In this document: positions 14,084 through 25,628 of the stretch, in pieces
Position numbering within the stretch: the first letter of the stretch is position 1
Layout: each line of letters starts with the position of its first letter
Assembly (NCBI RefSeq): GCF_007713685.1
Contig: NZ_VMRJ01000005.1
Span: 372,001 to 436,000, forward strand
Source: Hymenobacter setariae
GTDB taxonomy: Bacteria > Bacteroidota > Bacteroidia > Cytophagales > Hymenobacteraceae
Reading direction: 5' to 3'
Length of the DNA: 64,000 bases
Made by a program: the position numbers and the translations under genes
The notes under the pieces: generated by a model
Database searches by the model: none
What the model saw: only the letters and a program-made list of their open reading frames with translations
Told to the model about the DNA's origin: nothing

Positions 14084-16489
14084 ATGAAAAATTCAGCTGT
14101 ACGTGAAAAGCTTATGTCAATTCAACGAGATGCGAAAGAACCAGCTCTATTTCCATATCTACAACAGCTTTTTAGAAACAAAGGCTATTCTAATGTTATG
14201 ATTACTCATGGAGTAAATGAATTTGGGAAGGATTTGGTTTTTAAGGAAAGAGATGAAAAAAATGGAATTGATAGGTGGTTTGCTGTAGTAGTTAAGAATA
14301 AAAATATTGGAATAAAAGATTTTACTACTGGTGGCGAAATTATTACTCAAATTCATCAGGCATTTGAAATACCTTATACTGAACTAAGTGATGAATTCAA
14401 CATTAGTCAAGTTATAGTTGTCGCAAATGGGACAATTAGTGAACAAGCTAAAATAATGTCTGATACTTTACCAAGATGGATGCGAGCTAATATTCAGGTA
14501 TGGAATTATCAGCGACTTGGTGAAGAAATAGAAAATTATGCAAAAGATGAATTCTTGGGAATCAATGATGTAGCTGTAACTTTATTTATAAAAAACCAGT
14601 TGGCAGCACTGTCAGAATTTAGGAATTCTAAAGAGTTGTATAATGGGTTGGAGATAAAAGATATAAATGAGATTTACGTTTCAGCTAAAACTACATACAA
14701 TAAGTATCAAAAAACAAAAAAGGCTTACGTGAATTATGAACAACCTGAATCTGGTTTTGGAAAAAACGAAGAATTAGATGATGCAATAGAAATGCTTAAT
14801 TCGAACAAGCATACCCTTGTTTCAGGAATTCCCACTTCAGGTAAAAGTCTGCTTTTGAAAAGGATTGGCTATCACGCAATGTCAGCCCAAAAAGAAAAGC
14901 CTGATGTTGCTTTCTATTTTGAAATAGGTGAAATAGATGATGTTGCCTCCTTTGATATATTTGGCGAAGTAAAGAAGCAATTTTTTAAGTTGGCTGATGT
15001 TGAGTTCAAACGCAGTCTTTTCTCCAAAATAATTGTTTTGCTTGACGGATTAGATGAGATAACAGATGAGAATAAAAAGATTCTTATTGGGAAAGTAAAT
15101 GATATTATTAATCGTGATGATAAGGCTGACAAGAATAAGGTGGGAGAACCTGAAAATTTTACTGGCTCTGTGCAGTTTTTTATTTCAAGCAGAGAGATTG
15201 AACTCATTAAAAAAGAGAATTTACTTCCTAATTTTAGCAATGTTGAATTGCTTCCTTTTGATGTTGGTCAAGCATTTAAGCTAGTTAAGAAGTTAATGCC
15301 AAATAGCAAAATAAAAGCAGAAGCTTTTGTTAAAGCCATTAAGGATGACCAGTTATCAAATACTTTAACTCGGACTCCTATGGCTTTAACTCTTATGGCA
15401 ATATTGTATCGTGAAGATGAAATAGATTTAGATGAGCTTCCTGCAAATATTACTGAGATTTATAATAAGTTTTCTGACTACTATCTTAATAGATGGGATA
15501 CGGCAAAAGGACTTTCTTTGCAGTATAAATATGAAGAAGCAAAGCAAATTCTTGGAAAGATAGCCAAGCATCTACATGAAAAAAATGAGCAGCTTATAGA
15601 TAAGTCTTCTTTAATTGAGTTTCTTTATAAATTAAAGGATGAATATGATTACGAAGAACTTGCTGATGTTTTGGGGTTTGTAGATGCGTTGAAACGTCGT
15701 GCGGGTATTTTTGGCTATGAAGAAGAATTAGATAGTTTTAAGTTTTCTCATTTAAGTTTTCAAGAGTACTTTGTAAGTACTGCGTTCAATGATTCAGAAG
15801 AGAATGAATTGATGGAAAACTTGTGTAGTCAATGGTGGGAAAACACTATTGTGTTTTATTGCGGGCGGCAGCCATCACGAGATGTCTTTATCAAAAAGGC
15901 ATGTGACACAATTGTTCCTCTTGATATGGAGCAAAGAAATCAATATTTGTTTGTTATGGCTAAATCGCTGCAAGCGTCTCACTTGATACCTAGAGTTTCT
16001 AAAGGGGCAGTAGTAAAGAAAATAGTCTGGAACTTTGAGCAATTTTATAAGGAATACACAGCTTCAGGTAATATATTGCTTACGGCTAAACTAACTACTA
16101 TAGATTACATTCTTAATTACAGAGGTTTATTCAAAAAATTATTTTCGACTAAGCATATTGCTGTAGAGGACTTAATTGATGCCTTTTTAGACACTGTTCT
16201 TAAAAAGGATTCAGAATACTCCGATGTGGTATCATATTGTGCAGCTCATTTGTTAGCAGAACGTACTGGTGATGTGACGTATTTAGAAAAATTCCTTGAA
16301 AAGAAGGATTTAAACGTTCGGTGGAATAGAATTATTTTTGTAGACATTAGAGTGCTGAAAATGAAAGAACAAATGGATGATGATTTGTATCTTAAGATAA
16401 AGAGAAAACAACTGAAGTATAAAGATTATATCCAGCAGCAGTTTCAACAATCGGCATTTAAGCATATCAATCCTCCTGTAAAGTCTTAA
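14084..16489 (+). CDS. NACHT/STAND NTPase with N-terminal restriction-endonuclease-like domain (putative anti-phage bNACHT)
   Basis: The 801-residue product has three parts. Residues ~15-155 resemble an Mrr-like PD-(D/E)xK nuclease: HGVNEFGKDLVF supplies Asp50, and FAVVVKNK supplies Lys71, but the usual Glu/Gln two residues before the Lys is Val. Residues ~240-565 form a NACHT ATPase: Walker A GIPTSGKS (248-255), Walker B IIVLLDGLDE (316-325), FFISSRE as sensor, and the winged-helix end FKFSHLSFQEYF (~553-564). The last ~235 residues are helical without recognised repeats and may be the sensor. ATG 14084 is preferred to TTG 14069. The gene is visibly AT-rich (AAA, GAA, AAT, TTA, ATA codons) in a GC-rich genome, with no CCTAGG, indicating transfer. 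It stands alone; related bacterial NACHT proteins act in phage defence, so that role is inferred. Confidence 0.87.
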   Translation: MKNSAVREKLMSIQRDAKEPALFPYLQQLFRNKGYSNVMITHGVNEFGKDLVFKERDEKNGIDRWFAVVVKNKNIGIKDFTTGGEIITQIHQAFEIPYTELSDEFNISQVIVVANGTISEQAKIMSDTLPRWMRANIQVWNYQRLGEEIENYAKDEFLGINDVAVTLFIKNQLAALSEFRNSKELYNGLEIKDINEIYVSAKTTYNKYQKTKKAYVNYEQPESGFGKNEELDDAIEMLNSNKHTLVSGIPTSGKSLLLKRIGYHAMSAQKEKPDVAFYFEIGEIDDVASFDIFGEVKKQFFKLADVEFKRSLFSKIIVLLDGLDEITDENKKILIGKVNDIINRDDKADKNKVGEPENFTGSVQFFISSREIELIKKENLLPNFSNVELLPFDVGQAFKLVKKLMPNSKIKAEAFVKAIKDDQLSNTLTRTPMALTLMAILYREDEIDLDELPANITEIYNKFSDYYLNRWDTAKGLSLQYKYEEAKQILGKIAKHLHEKNEQLIDKSSLIEFLYKLKDEYDYEELADVLGFVDALKRRAGIFGYEEELDSFKFSHLSFQEYFVSTAFNDSEENELMENLCSQWWENTIVFYCGRQPSRDVFIKKACDTIVPLDMEQRNQYLFVMAKSLQASHLIPRVSKGAVVKKIVWNFEQFYKEYTASGNILLTAKLTTIDYILNYRGLFKKLFSTKHIAVEDLIDAFLDTVLKKDSEYSDVVSYCAAHLLAERTGDVTYLEKFLEKKDLNVRWNRIIFVDIRVLKMKEQMDDDLYLKIKRKQLKYKDYIQQQFQQSAFKHINPPVKS

Positions 16490-16499
16490 GGCTTTTTAA

Positions 16500-16520
16500 A
16501 AAATGAATGAGTCATTTTGG
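16500..16520 (+). terminator. Weak AT-rich hairpin after NACHT gene
   Basis: Perfect 7-bp inverted repeat AAAATGA / TCATTTT with loop ATGAG begins 11 bp after the stop codon. It is weak but is the only hairpin before clpB. Confidence 0.4.
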
Positions 16521-16649
16521 CATAATTTATATATGCGAAATGTACTTATTGCAGTCAAAAAGTCCGATTTTGCAATTCTGCACCTCGTTTGCTAGTAGCC
16601 TCGTACAATCTTCCTAACCCGAAGCACCTACCGAGAACTAAGCAAACCA

Positions 16650-19259
<2,610 letters not shown>

Positions 19260-19277
19260 CCTACGGTTAGTTTGAAT

Positions 19278-19313
19278 GAAAAGCCCCGCTAGCAGTCGCT
19301 GGCGGGGCTTTTC
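19278..19313. terminator. Bidirectional terminator between clpB and the convergent gene
   Basis: GAAAAGCCCCGCTAGC / GCTGGCGGGGCTTTTC hairpin with T-rich flanks on both strands. Confidence 0.88.
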
Positions 19314-19315
19314 TA

Positions 19316-20158
19316 TTAGTCTAATGGCTGTAAGTCTTTCTTCTTAATTCGTTGTCGAATCCTTTTCGGCAACGGCTTGCCGGAGCGGTACGCATTTTCA
19401 ATCTCACTCTCGCGCGCTTCGTTATAGGTTACCAGATTGGTTACGCCGATAGCAACCGGTGCGGCGACGAAACCGCCAACCAGAATAGCTAGGCTACCGC
19501 CGTCCACGTGGCTGCCGTCGATGCTCGGACTGGCGAGGGCGCGAGTCATGGATAGGATGCCAGCAAGGCCAAGGTAGTTCCATCTTTTACCACCCTTACG
19601 GCGACGCTCAAACAAGCGGTTGATAGCCCGTAGCGTATCGGCGCGAGCGGCTTCGGCTACCTGGGCCGGCGTAAGCCCTAGTGCCACCGCAGCAGGGCGA
19701 ATACCGGGAGCCGAAAGCGGGTCGTAATCGGATGGCAAGCCACGTAGCGGTGCAAAATTGCCGCGTAAACGCCGGGACACGCTCGTAGGCAAGTGCCCGG
19801 TGGCCGCTAGCTCGCGGAGCACCTGCCGCTCGCGGCCGGGCCGGAACTGAATGCGTTTGTTTAGCCCAATGAGCATGAATGCGGAACCCGCTACAACCCC
19901 CGGCGTCCAGACGCCGGCACTGGTGGTTTGCAAGGCCGGCAGGGTAGAGGCCAGAATACTAGCCGTACCAAAGCCCAGCCAACCAGCCCCGCCGCCGCGC
20001 CGGCTCTTAAACAGCTTTCGAATGGCGCGGGCCGTGTCGGCGCGGGTAAAGGTAGCGGAGGTAGAAGTAGTGGAGGCAGGTAAAGTTTGCGCCTTACTGG
20101 TCGAAATGCACGTGAGTAGTAATAGAAGGATTCCTAGGTTGCGTAATGATGAAAACAT
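19316..20158 (-). CDS. Exported membrane protein with two copies of a ~100-residue module
   Basis: The start ATG at 20156-20158 gives a signal peptide (MFSSLRNLGILLLLLTCIST...SKAQ). The mature protein contains an internal repeat: RADTARAIRKLFKSRRGGGA (first copy) and RADTLRAINRLFERRRKGGK (second copy), each followed by a W.(Y)LG..SIL-type hydrophobic segment and a second apolar helix (AGSAFMLIGLNK; VAAPVAIGVTNL). Each module ends in a basic segment (RQVLRELAATGHLP; ESEIENAYRSGKPLP). I do not recognise the family. The divergent neighbour is the HupE-like gene, with a 10-bp inverted repeat GCCAGCAATA/TATTGCTGGC between them. Confidence 0.7.
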   Translation of the reverse strand: MFSSLRNLGILLLLLTCISTSKAQTLPASTTSTSATFTRADTARAIRKLFKSRRGGGAGWLGFGTASILASTLPALQTTSAGVWTPGVVAGSAFMLIGLNKRIQFRPGRERQVLRELAATGHLPTSVSRRLRGNFAPLRGLPSDYDPLSAPGIRPAAVALGLTPAQVAEAARADTLRAINRLFERRRKGGKRWNYLGLAGILSMTRALASPSIDGSHVDGGSLAILVGGFVAAPVAIGVTNLVTYNEARESEIENAYRSGKPLPKRIRQRIKKKDLQPLD

Positions 20159-20204
20159 GTTTAAGAGTAATATTTGACAATAAGCAATTGATTGATGAGA
20201 AAAT

Positions 20205-20240
20205 GCCAGCAATATAGTGTCAGGTTACTTTATTGCTGGC
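20205..20240. promoter_or_regulatory. 10-bp inverted repeat in divergent intergenic region
   Basis: GCCAGCAATA (20205-20214) and TATTGCTGGC (20231-20240) are exact reverse complements with a 16-nt spacer. It lies between divergent genes and lacks a U-tract, so an operator or RNA leader hairpin is more likely than a terminator. Confidence 0.35.
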
Positions 20241-20421
20241 TAATGGATTCCTAGGCCTACATCCTTTGACCATTCTTAATTCGAAAAGGTCAACCAACTA
20301 CTATGGTAATTTTAAGTGAAATCACTAGCAGCGTGGACTGCGAAGTAGGGGATGGCACCACGCGCCGAGGGCTACCAACCGATAACCAGCATGTCGATGC
20401 TGCCTGCGACATTTGCCCTTG

Positions 20422-21027
20422 ATGTCTGTATTCACAACTTACTTACAGCTCGGCTTCTGGCACATCTGGAGCTGGCAGGCCACCGACCACCTCACCTTCT
20501 TGCTGGCCTTATGTGCCCCCTACGCCCTGACCGATTGGCGGCGCGTGGTGGCGCTCGTCACAAGCTTCACAGTGGGGCACTCGCTCACGCTGGCACTGGC
20601 TACCCTAGGGGTGGTAGGTACCAACTCGCCCGTGGTAGAAGCCTTGATTCCAGTCACCATTATGCTCACGGCGCTGCTCGACATGAGGCAAGCCGGCCGC
20701 GACGATAGCCGCCGCCCGCGCCGGCCTACCTCGGTGATATGGGCCGCCCCCAATGCGCTGGCGCTGGCTTTTGGCCTCATCCACGGCCTAGGGTTTTCCA
20801 CTTACTTACGGTCGCTGCTCGGCGCTAATAGCCGGCCGGTCACGGAGTTGCTTTCCTTCAACCTAGGGGTAGAGCTAGGGCAATTACTGGTGGTGAGCAT
20901 CATTTTGCTGCTGGGGTTTGTGGTGCTGCGCGGCTTTGGCGCTGCTCGGCGCGACTGGGTGCTCACGACTAGCGGCGCGGCGCTGGGCATTGCGCTGCTG
21001 CTGCTAGTGCAGCTGTTAAATGGGTGA
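20422..21027 (+). CDS. HupE/UreJ family membrane protein
   Basis: This 201-residue protein has six hydrophobic helices. The N-terminal FWHIWSWQATDHLTFLLALC carries the HupE/UreJ-type His residues (usual form G..H...G.DH..F). The TSFTVGHSLTLALATLG segment and AFGLIHGLGFS are the other conserved His-containing helices. HupE/UreJ proteins are nickel-type metal transporters, but no hydrogenase or urease gene is present here, so the metal is unknown. ATG 20422 is preferred over the TTG 9 bp upstream. An M1 peptidase follows after 119 bp. Confidence 0.85.
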   Translation: MSVFTTYLQLGFWHIWSWQATDHLTFLLALCAPYALTDWRRVVALVTSFTVGHSLTLALATLGVVGTNSPVVEALIPVTIMLTALLDMRQAGRDDSRRPRRPTSVIWAAPNALALAFGLIHGLGFSTYLRSLLGANSRPVTELLSFNLGVELGQLLVVSIILLLGFVVLRGFGAARRDWVLTTSGAALGIALLLLVQLLNG

Positions 21028-21146
21028 TAGAAATAAGGGTGAAATCATTCCTGTTATCTATTATGCTTGTTACCCACGCCCTTGCCGCAACTCCAGCGTA
21101 AATTCGCCGACCTTAGCTGTTAACTTTTCAGTAATCCCCACTTTTC

Positions 21147-23576
21147 ATGCGTTCTCTACTCCTGGCTGGCGGCCTGGCGTTGGGGCTGGTGCCCACCGCG
21201 TTGCGGGCCCAGAACACCAACTCGGGCACCGATAAATTTGCGCAGCTCGAAACGATGCTGCCTACCCCCAACTCGTACCGCACGGCCAGCGGCGCGCCCG
21301 GCCCCCAGTACTGGCAGCAGCGCGCCGACTACAACATCAAGGTTGCCCTCGATGACCAGAAGCAGGCCATCACCGGCTCGGAGACGATTACCTATACCAA
21401 CCTGTCGCCCGACGTGCTCACCTACCTCTGGGTGCAGCTCGACCAGAACATCTTGGCCAAGAACTCGATAACCTACGCCACGCAGGTGGGCCAGATTACG
21501 AGCGGGCGCTTAGGGTTTCAGGATTTGGATGCGCAGCTAACCACGGCTGAGTTTGACGGGGGCTACAAAATCGCGGCCGTGACCGATGCTGCTGGCAAAG
21601 CGCTGAAGTACACCATCAACCACACTATGATGCGCATTGACCTGCCCACGCCGCTACGGCCGGGGCAGAAGGTGAGCTTTGGGGTGAAGTGGAGCTACAA
21701 CATTAACGACCAGCTGAAAATCAGCGAGCGCAGCGGCTACGAGTATTTCCCGGAGGACAAAAACTACCTCTACGAAATCGCGCAGTTTTACCCCCGCATG
21801 GCCGTGTACTCCGATGCTAAGGGCTGGCAGAACAAGCAGTTCCTGGGCAACGGCGAGTTTACGCTGCCCTTCGGCGACTACCGCGTGAGCATTACCGCGC
21901 CCGCCGACCACGTGGTGGGCGCCACCGGCACCTTGCAGAACGCGGCGCAGGTGCTATCGGCCACCCAAGTGCGCCGCTTAGGTCAGGCCAAAGGCGCCAA
22001 GAAGCCCGTGCTCATCGTGAGCCAGGAAGAAGCTACCAAAAACGAGAGCAGTCGCGCTACGGGCACCAAAACCTGGACCTACGCTGCCAAAAACGTGCGT
22101 GACTTTGCGTGGTGCTCGTCGCGCAAGTTCATTTGGGATGCCATGGAAATCACGCAGAGCGGCAAGCCCGTGCTGTGTATGAGCTACTATCCCAAGGAAG
22201 GCAACCCGCTGTGGGGCAAGTACTCAACCGAGGTGGTAGCCCACACTATCAAGACGTATTCGAAGTTCACCATCCCCTACGAGTACCCGGTGGCCATTTC
22301 GGTGCACGGGCCAGTGGGCGGCATGGAGTACCCGATGATTTGCTTCAACGGCGGCCGCCCCGAGAAGGACGGCACCTACTCGGCCGACCGGAAATACGGG
22401 ATGATTTCGGTAATTATCCACGAAGTGGGCCACAACTTCTTCCCGATGATTGTGAACTCGGACGAGCGCCAGTGGACCTGGATGGACGAGGGCCTCAACA
22501 CCTTCTGCCAGTACCTCACCGAGCAAGAGTGGGAGCGCAACTACCCCAGCCGCCGCGGCGAGCCCCGCAACATGGTGGATTACATGCGCACAGATAAGAG
22601 CCTGCAAACCCCGATTATGACCAACTCGGAATCGGTGCTGCAGTTTGGTAATAATGCCTACGGCAAGCCTGCTACGGCGCTCAACATCCTGCGCGAGACG
22701 GTGATGGGCCGCGAGTTGTTTGACCACGCCTTCAAAACCTACGCCACCCGCTGGGCCTACAAGCACCCCGAGCCCGCCGACTTTTTCCGCACCATGGAAG
22801 ATGCCTCGGCCGTGGACCTCGACTGGTTCTGGCGCGGCTGGTTCTACACCACCGACCGTGTAGATATTTCGCTAGATGCCGTGAAGGCTTACAAGCCTAA
22901 CACCAAAAACCCCGGCCTAGAGAACGCCCGGCTACAGAACGAGCGCCAGGGCCAGGTGCCTAGCCTTTCGGCCCAGCGCAACGCTACCGACATCAAATCG
23001 ACAGTAGTAGATGAGAAGCCCGACCTCAAGGACTTCTACAATAGCTACGACCCGCTGGCCGTGACCGAGGCCGACAAGCAGCGCTACTTCCAGTACCTGA
23101 GCACCCTCACGCCCCAGCAGCAGCAGCGCCTCAATGGCAACCTTAACTTCTATGAGCTGAGTTTGCGCAACGTGGGCGGCCTAGTAATGCCCGTGGTTAT
23201 CCAGATGACCTACGACGACGGCTCGCAGGAGCTATCGACCATCCCGGCCGAAATCTGGCGCAAAAACAACGAGCAGGTAAGCAAAATCATCATCACGCCC
23301 AAGAATGTGGTGTCGTTTGTGATTGACCCTTACCAGCAAACGGCCGACACCGACTTGAGCAACAACTCCTTCCCGCGCCAGGCGGCGCCCACGCGCTTCG
23401 AGCTGTTCCAGGCTGGGCAGGCCGGCAACAATGCCCGCCAGCCGCAGAACCCCATGCAAGCCGCTGGGGCCACCACCGCTACACCTGCGCCGGCTACTCC
23501 GCTTGAGCGCCGCGAAAACAAGCCTAACCCCGACGGGCGGCAGGCCCGCCCCGCCAGCACCAATGGCAGCCGGTAG
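21147..23576 (+). CDS. Exported M1-family zinc metallopeptidase
   Basis: This 809-residue aminopeptidase-like enzyme has a signal peptide (MRSLLLAGGLALGLVPTALRA). The gluzincin motif is complete: His425-Glu-Val-Gly-His429 and Glu448 exactly 19 residues later (HEVGHNFFP ... DEGLNTF). The GGMEYP segment near residue 392 replaces the classical GAMEN exopeptidase motif. The C-terminal ~200 residues (MPVVIQMTYDDGSQE) resemble an Ig-like domain, ending in a Pro/Ala/Asn-rich tail without a recognisable T9SS domain. It probably trims peptides in the periplasm or at the cell surface. A terminator follows at 23597. Confidence 0.93.
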   Translation: MRSLLLAGGLALGLVPTALRAQNTNSGTDKFAQLETMLPTPNSYRTASGAPGPQYWQQRADYNIKVALDDQKQAITGSETITYTNLSPDVLTYLWVQLDQNILAKNSITYATQVGQITSGRLGFQDLDAQLTTAEFDGGYKIAAVTDAAGKALKYTINHTMMRIDLPTPLRPGQKVSFGVKWSYNINDQLKISERSGYEYFPEDKNYLYEIAQFYPRMAVYSDAKGWQNKQFLGNGEFTLPFGDYRVSITAPADHVVGATGTLQNAAQVLSATQVRRLGQAKGAKKPVLIVSQEEATKNESSRATGTKTWTYAAKNVRDFAWCSSRKFIWDAMEITQSGKPVLCMSYYPKEGNPLWGKYSTEVVAHTIKTYSKFTIPYEYPVAISVHGPVGGMEYPMICFNGGRPEKDGTYSADRKYGMISVIIHEVGHNFFPMIVNSDERQWTWMDEGLNTFCQYLTEQEWERNYPSRRGEPRNMVDYMRTDKSLQTPIMTNSESVLQFGNNAYGKPATALNILRETVMGRELFDHAFKTYATRWAYKHPEPADFFRTMEDASAVDLDWFWRGWFYTTDRVDISLDAVKAYKPNTKNPGLENARLQNERQGQVPSLSAQRNATDIKSTVVDEKPDLKDFYNSYDPLAVTEADKQRYFQYLSTLTPQQQQRLNGNLNFYELSLRNVGGLVMPVVIQMTYDDGSQELSTIPAEIWRKNNEQVSKIIITPKNVVSFVIDPYQQTADTDLSNNSFPRQAAPTRFELFQAGQAGNNARQPQNPMQAAGATTATPAPATPLERRENKPNPDGRQARPASTNGSR

Positions 23577-23596
23577 GAGAGAGGTTTAGTGACAAG

Positions 23597-23631
23597 AAAA
23601 GCGCCAGTCGAAGTTCGGCTGGCGCTTTTTT
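23597..23631. terminator. Bidirectional terminator
   Basis: AAAAGCGCCAG / CTGGCGCTTTTTT hairpin between the M1 peptidase gene and the convergent T9SS gene. Confidence 0.85.
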
Positions 23632-23648
23632 GTGCTTGCTAAGAAGAG

Positions 23649-25328
23649 TTATTCTACTACGAGGCGACTAGTCCACCGCTCGCCGCTGGGTGCGGTGGCC
23701 TGCACTACGTAGAGGCCAGGGGCTAAGCCGGCTAGTGGCAGAGTAGTGCCGGTGGGTTGGCAGTGCGTTGCCCGACCTAGGCCATCGGTGAGCGTGACCT
23801 GAGTGCCGACCGGTAGGGCGGGTAGGTGCACGGTCGTGGCTGTAGGAGCAGGGTTGGGGTAGAGGGCGAGCGGGGCGATGTGCTCGGTGCGCGTGGCCGT
23901 AACCACGCTACCTAGGTACGCCACGAAGGGGGTGCCAGTATTTGCTGCTGTGGCTGTAGAAGTAAGAGCCGTACTGCCAAACAAGCCACCATTGTTGAAA
24001 ATACCGGGCACCACCAGGCGGTTCGTGCCATCGAGCGCGATGCTCACGGGTATTTCGTCGCCGGTGCCGCTGCTTTGCTGCGTCCAGCGCAAAGTGCCGT
24101 TGGAGGAATAGCTGACTATCAAGGCGTCAAGGCTGGAAGTGCCCAGTAGTGACTTGCCCGGCACGGCACCCTGGCCCTTAAAATGCCCGGCCAAGTAAAT
24201 GTTGCCAGATGCGTCGGCGGTCATGCTGCGGTAGGCCCCGGCCATCGTGGCCTGCAGGTCGCGCGACCACACGGCGGCACCCGCGGTTGGGTCGAGCACC
24301 GTTACGAAGCCAGTGGTAGCCACCGTTGAGGCAACAGTGGCAGGGCTAGCCAGCGCACCAGCGGGCGCGCTGAAGCCGGGTACCACCAGCCGGCCATTGC
24401 TATCTAGGCCCGCATACGTTGCGATATCGGCGCCCGCGCCGCCAACCCGCTGGGCCCATTGCGGCGCTCCCTGAGTATCGTATTTTACTACCAGGCCGTC
24501 GTAGTCGCCTTTGGCAGCTGGCATGCTCACCGTACCGAAGCCGCCAGCGGTGGGTGCGGTAGTCCACACAAGGTACACGTTGCCGCTAGGGTCAGCTACC
24601 AGGTGGCTTAACGCAGTAGCAGTGCCAGTGCTACTTACTTGAACGCGCCCGCCCTGCTGGGCCCACTGCACCGCACCGGCCGCCGATACCTTCGCAACGA
24701 ACTGGTCTAGGCCGTAGCCGGTGGAGGTGATAGTGCTGAGGGAGAAGCTTCCAAATGTGGCATCTAGGCCAAAGGTGCCGCTTACATAGTAGTTGCCGGC
24801 TGCATCGCTAGCTAGGCTGGCCGGTATCATAAGGGTGGCGTCGCCTATTTCGCGTATGTATTGCACTTGGCCCTGGGCATCTAGCTGCGTGAGGGTTAGC
24901 ACCGACCCAAAGGCACTGGTGCTGAAGGTGGTAGTGCCGAGCTGAGCGCCGTTGCCTGCCAGCCCTAGCAGCACTACTTTGCCACTAGCGTCGATGATGA
25001 CCTTTTGAAACGAATCGGTTTCGGCGCTGCTCAGCTGGCGATACCATAGCAGGCTACCTGTGGGGCTGTACTTAGCTATTACTCCATCTTGCGATGGCAA
25101 ACCAAACTGGGAGTCCTGGCTGGTGAGCGCTGTGCTAGGAGCCAGCGTGATGCTCTGCCTGAACGTAGCCGCTAAGTATGTGTTGCCAGCAGCATCGACA
25201 GCGTAGGAAGGCTGAATAGCGAAAGCGGGCGTGATAGGAAGGCTGGTAGCCGATGCCCAGCCCGGTGCAACTTGGGCAGTAGCAGCAAGCGGAAAGAGGC
25301 TTACTAAAAGAGGTAGTAGTTTTTTCAT
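23649..25328 (-). CDS. T9SS-exported beta-propeller-like protein
   Basis: The start ATG at 25326-25328 gives a signal peptide (MKKLLPLLVSLFPLAATAQV) on a 559-residue product. The body is a tandem series of ~60-residue repeats with the pattern D..GN.Y(L/V)(A/S)G.F and (L/V)V(A)KY...G..(Q/W)W.(R/Q)Q, for example DASGNIYLAGHFKGQG and VVKYDTQGAPQWAQRVGGAG. These are SBBP-type propeller repeats. The last ~75 residues (LALYPNPAPTATTVHLPALP ... GLAPGLYVVQATAPSGERW) are a type A T9SS sorting domain, so it is secreted through the type IX system and probably anchored to the surface. The substrate or partner is unknown. Confidence 0.88.
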   Translation of the reverse strand: MKKLLPLLVSLFPLAATAQVAPGWASATSLPITPAFAIQPSYAVDAAGNTYLAATFRQSITLAPSTALTSQDSQFGLPSQDGVIAKYSPTGSLLWYRQLSSAETDSFQKVIIDASGKVVLLGLAGNGAQLGTTTFSTSAFGSVLTLTQLDAQGQVQYIREIGDATLMIPASLASDAAGNYYVSGTFGLDATFGSFSLSTITSTGYGLDQFVAKVSAAGAVQWAQQGGRVQVSSTGTATALSHLVADPSGNVYLVWTTAPTAGGFGTVSMPAAKGDYDGLVVKYDTQGAPQWAQRVGGAGADIATYAGLDSNGRLVVPGFSAPAGALASPATVASTVATTGFVTVLDPTAGAAVWSRDLQATMAGAYRSMTADASGNIYLAGHFKGQGAVPGKSLLGTSSLDALIVSYSSNGTLRWTQQSSGTGDEIPVSIALDGTNRLVVPGIFNNGGLFGSTALTSTATAANTGTPFVAYLGSVVTATRTEHIAPLALYPNPAPTATTVHLPALPVGTQVTLTDGLGRATHCQPTGTTLPLAGLAPGLYVVQATAPSGERWTSRLVVE

Positions 25329-25352
25329 GAAAGGTGATAAGGGCAGAAAAAA

Positions 25353-25360
25353 CAAAGCTA
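25353..25360 (-). promoter_or_regulatory. Bacteroidota -7 element TAGCTTTG
   Basis: Minus-strand TAGCTTTG matches TAnnTTTG and lies 25 bp upstream of the T9SS gene start. Confidence 0.55.
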
Positions 25361-25550
25361 CTGGCCTCTTTAAGTATGGTTTATAAGGCGCTAGTGTATT
25401 CAGCAAAACATAGAAATTGTTCTTCTTTTCTCCCTACTCTACTATAGTATAAGCTGATGCGTTATGCTTATAAATTAACTGTATTTAAAGAGTAGATAAA
25501 ATAAAGAGGGGTAAGAGAGCGCATCTGCTAGATGTATCCTGTACATGCAT

Positions 25551-25568
25551 TAACTTTGTAATGCAAAG
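25551..25568 (+). promoter_or_regulatory. -7 element TAACTTTG overlapping CTTTGTAATGCAAAG palindrome
   Basis: TAACTTTG at 25551-25558 matches TAnnTTTG for the gene at 25629. It overlaps CTTTGTAATGCAAAG (25554-25568), which is followed by TTCTTTTG, nearly identical to 8944-8966. A repressor at this site would block the promoter. Confidence 0.5.
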
Positions 25569-25628
25569 TTCTTTTGTTTATTGAGCTGGTTGGCACTTCC
25601 TGCCCCTGGTTACTTGTTGCGAATTGAT

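Noticed and set aside
20422..21027. Evidence for a hydrogenase or urease locus from HupE/UreJ
   Set aside because: No hydrogenase or urease structural or maturation genes occur in the window.
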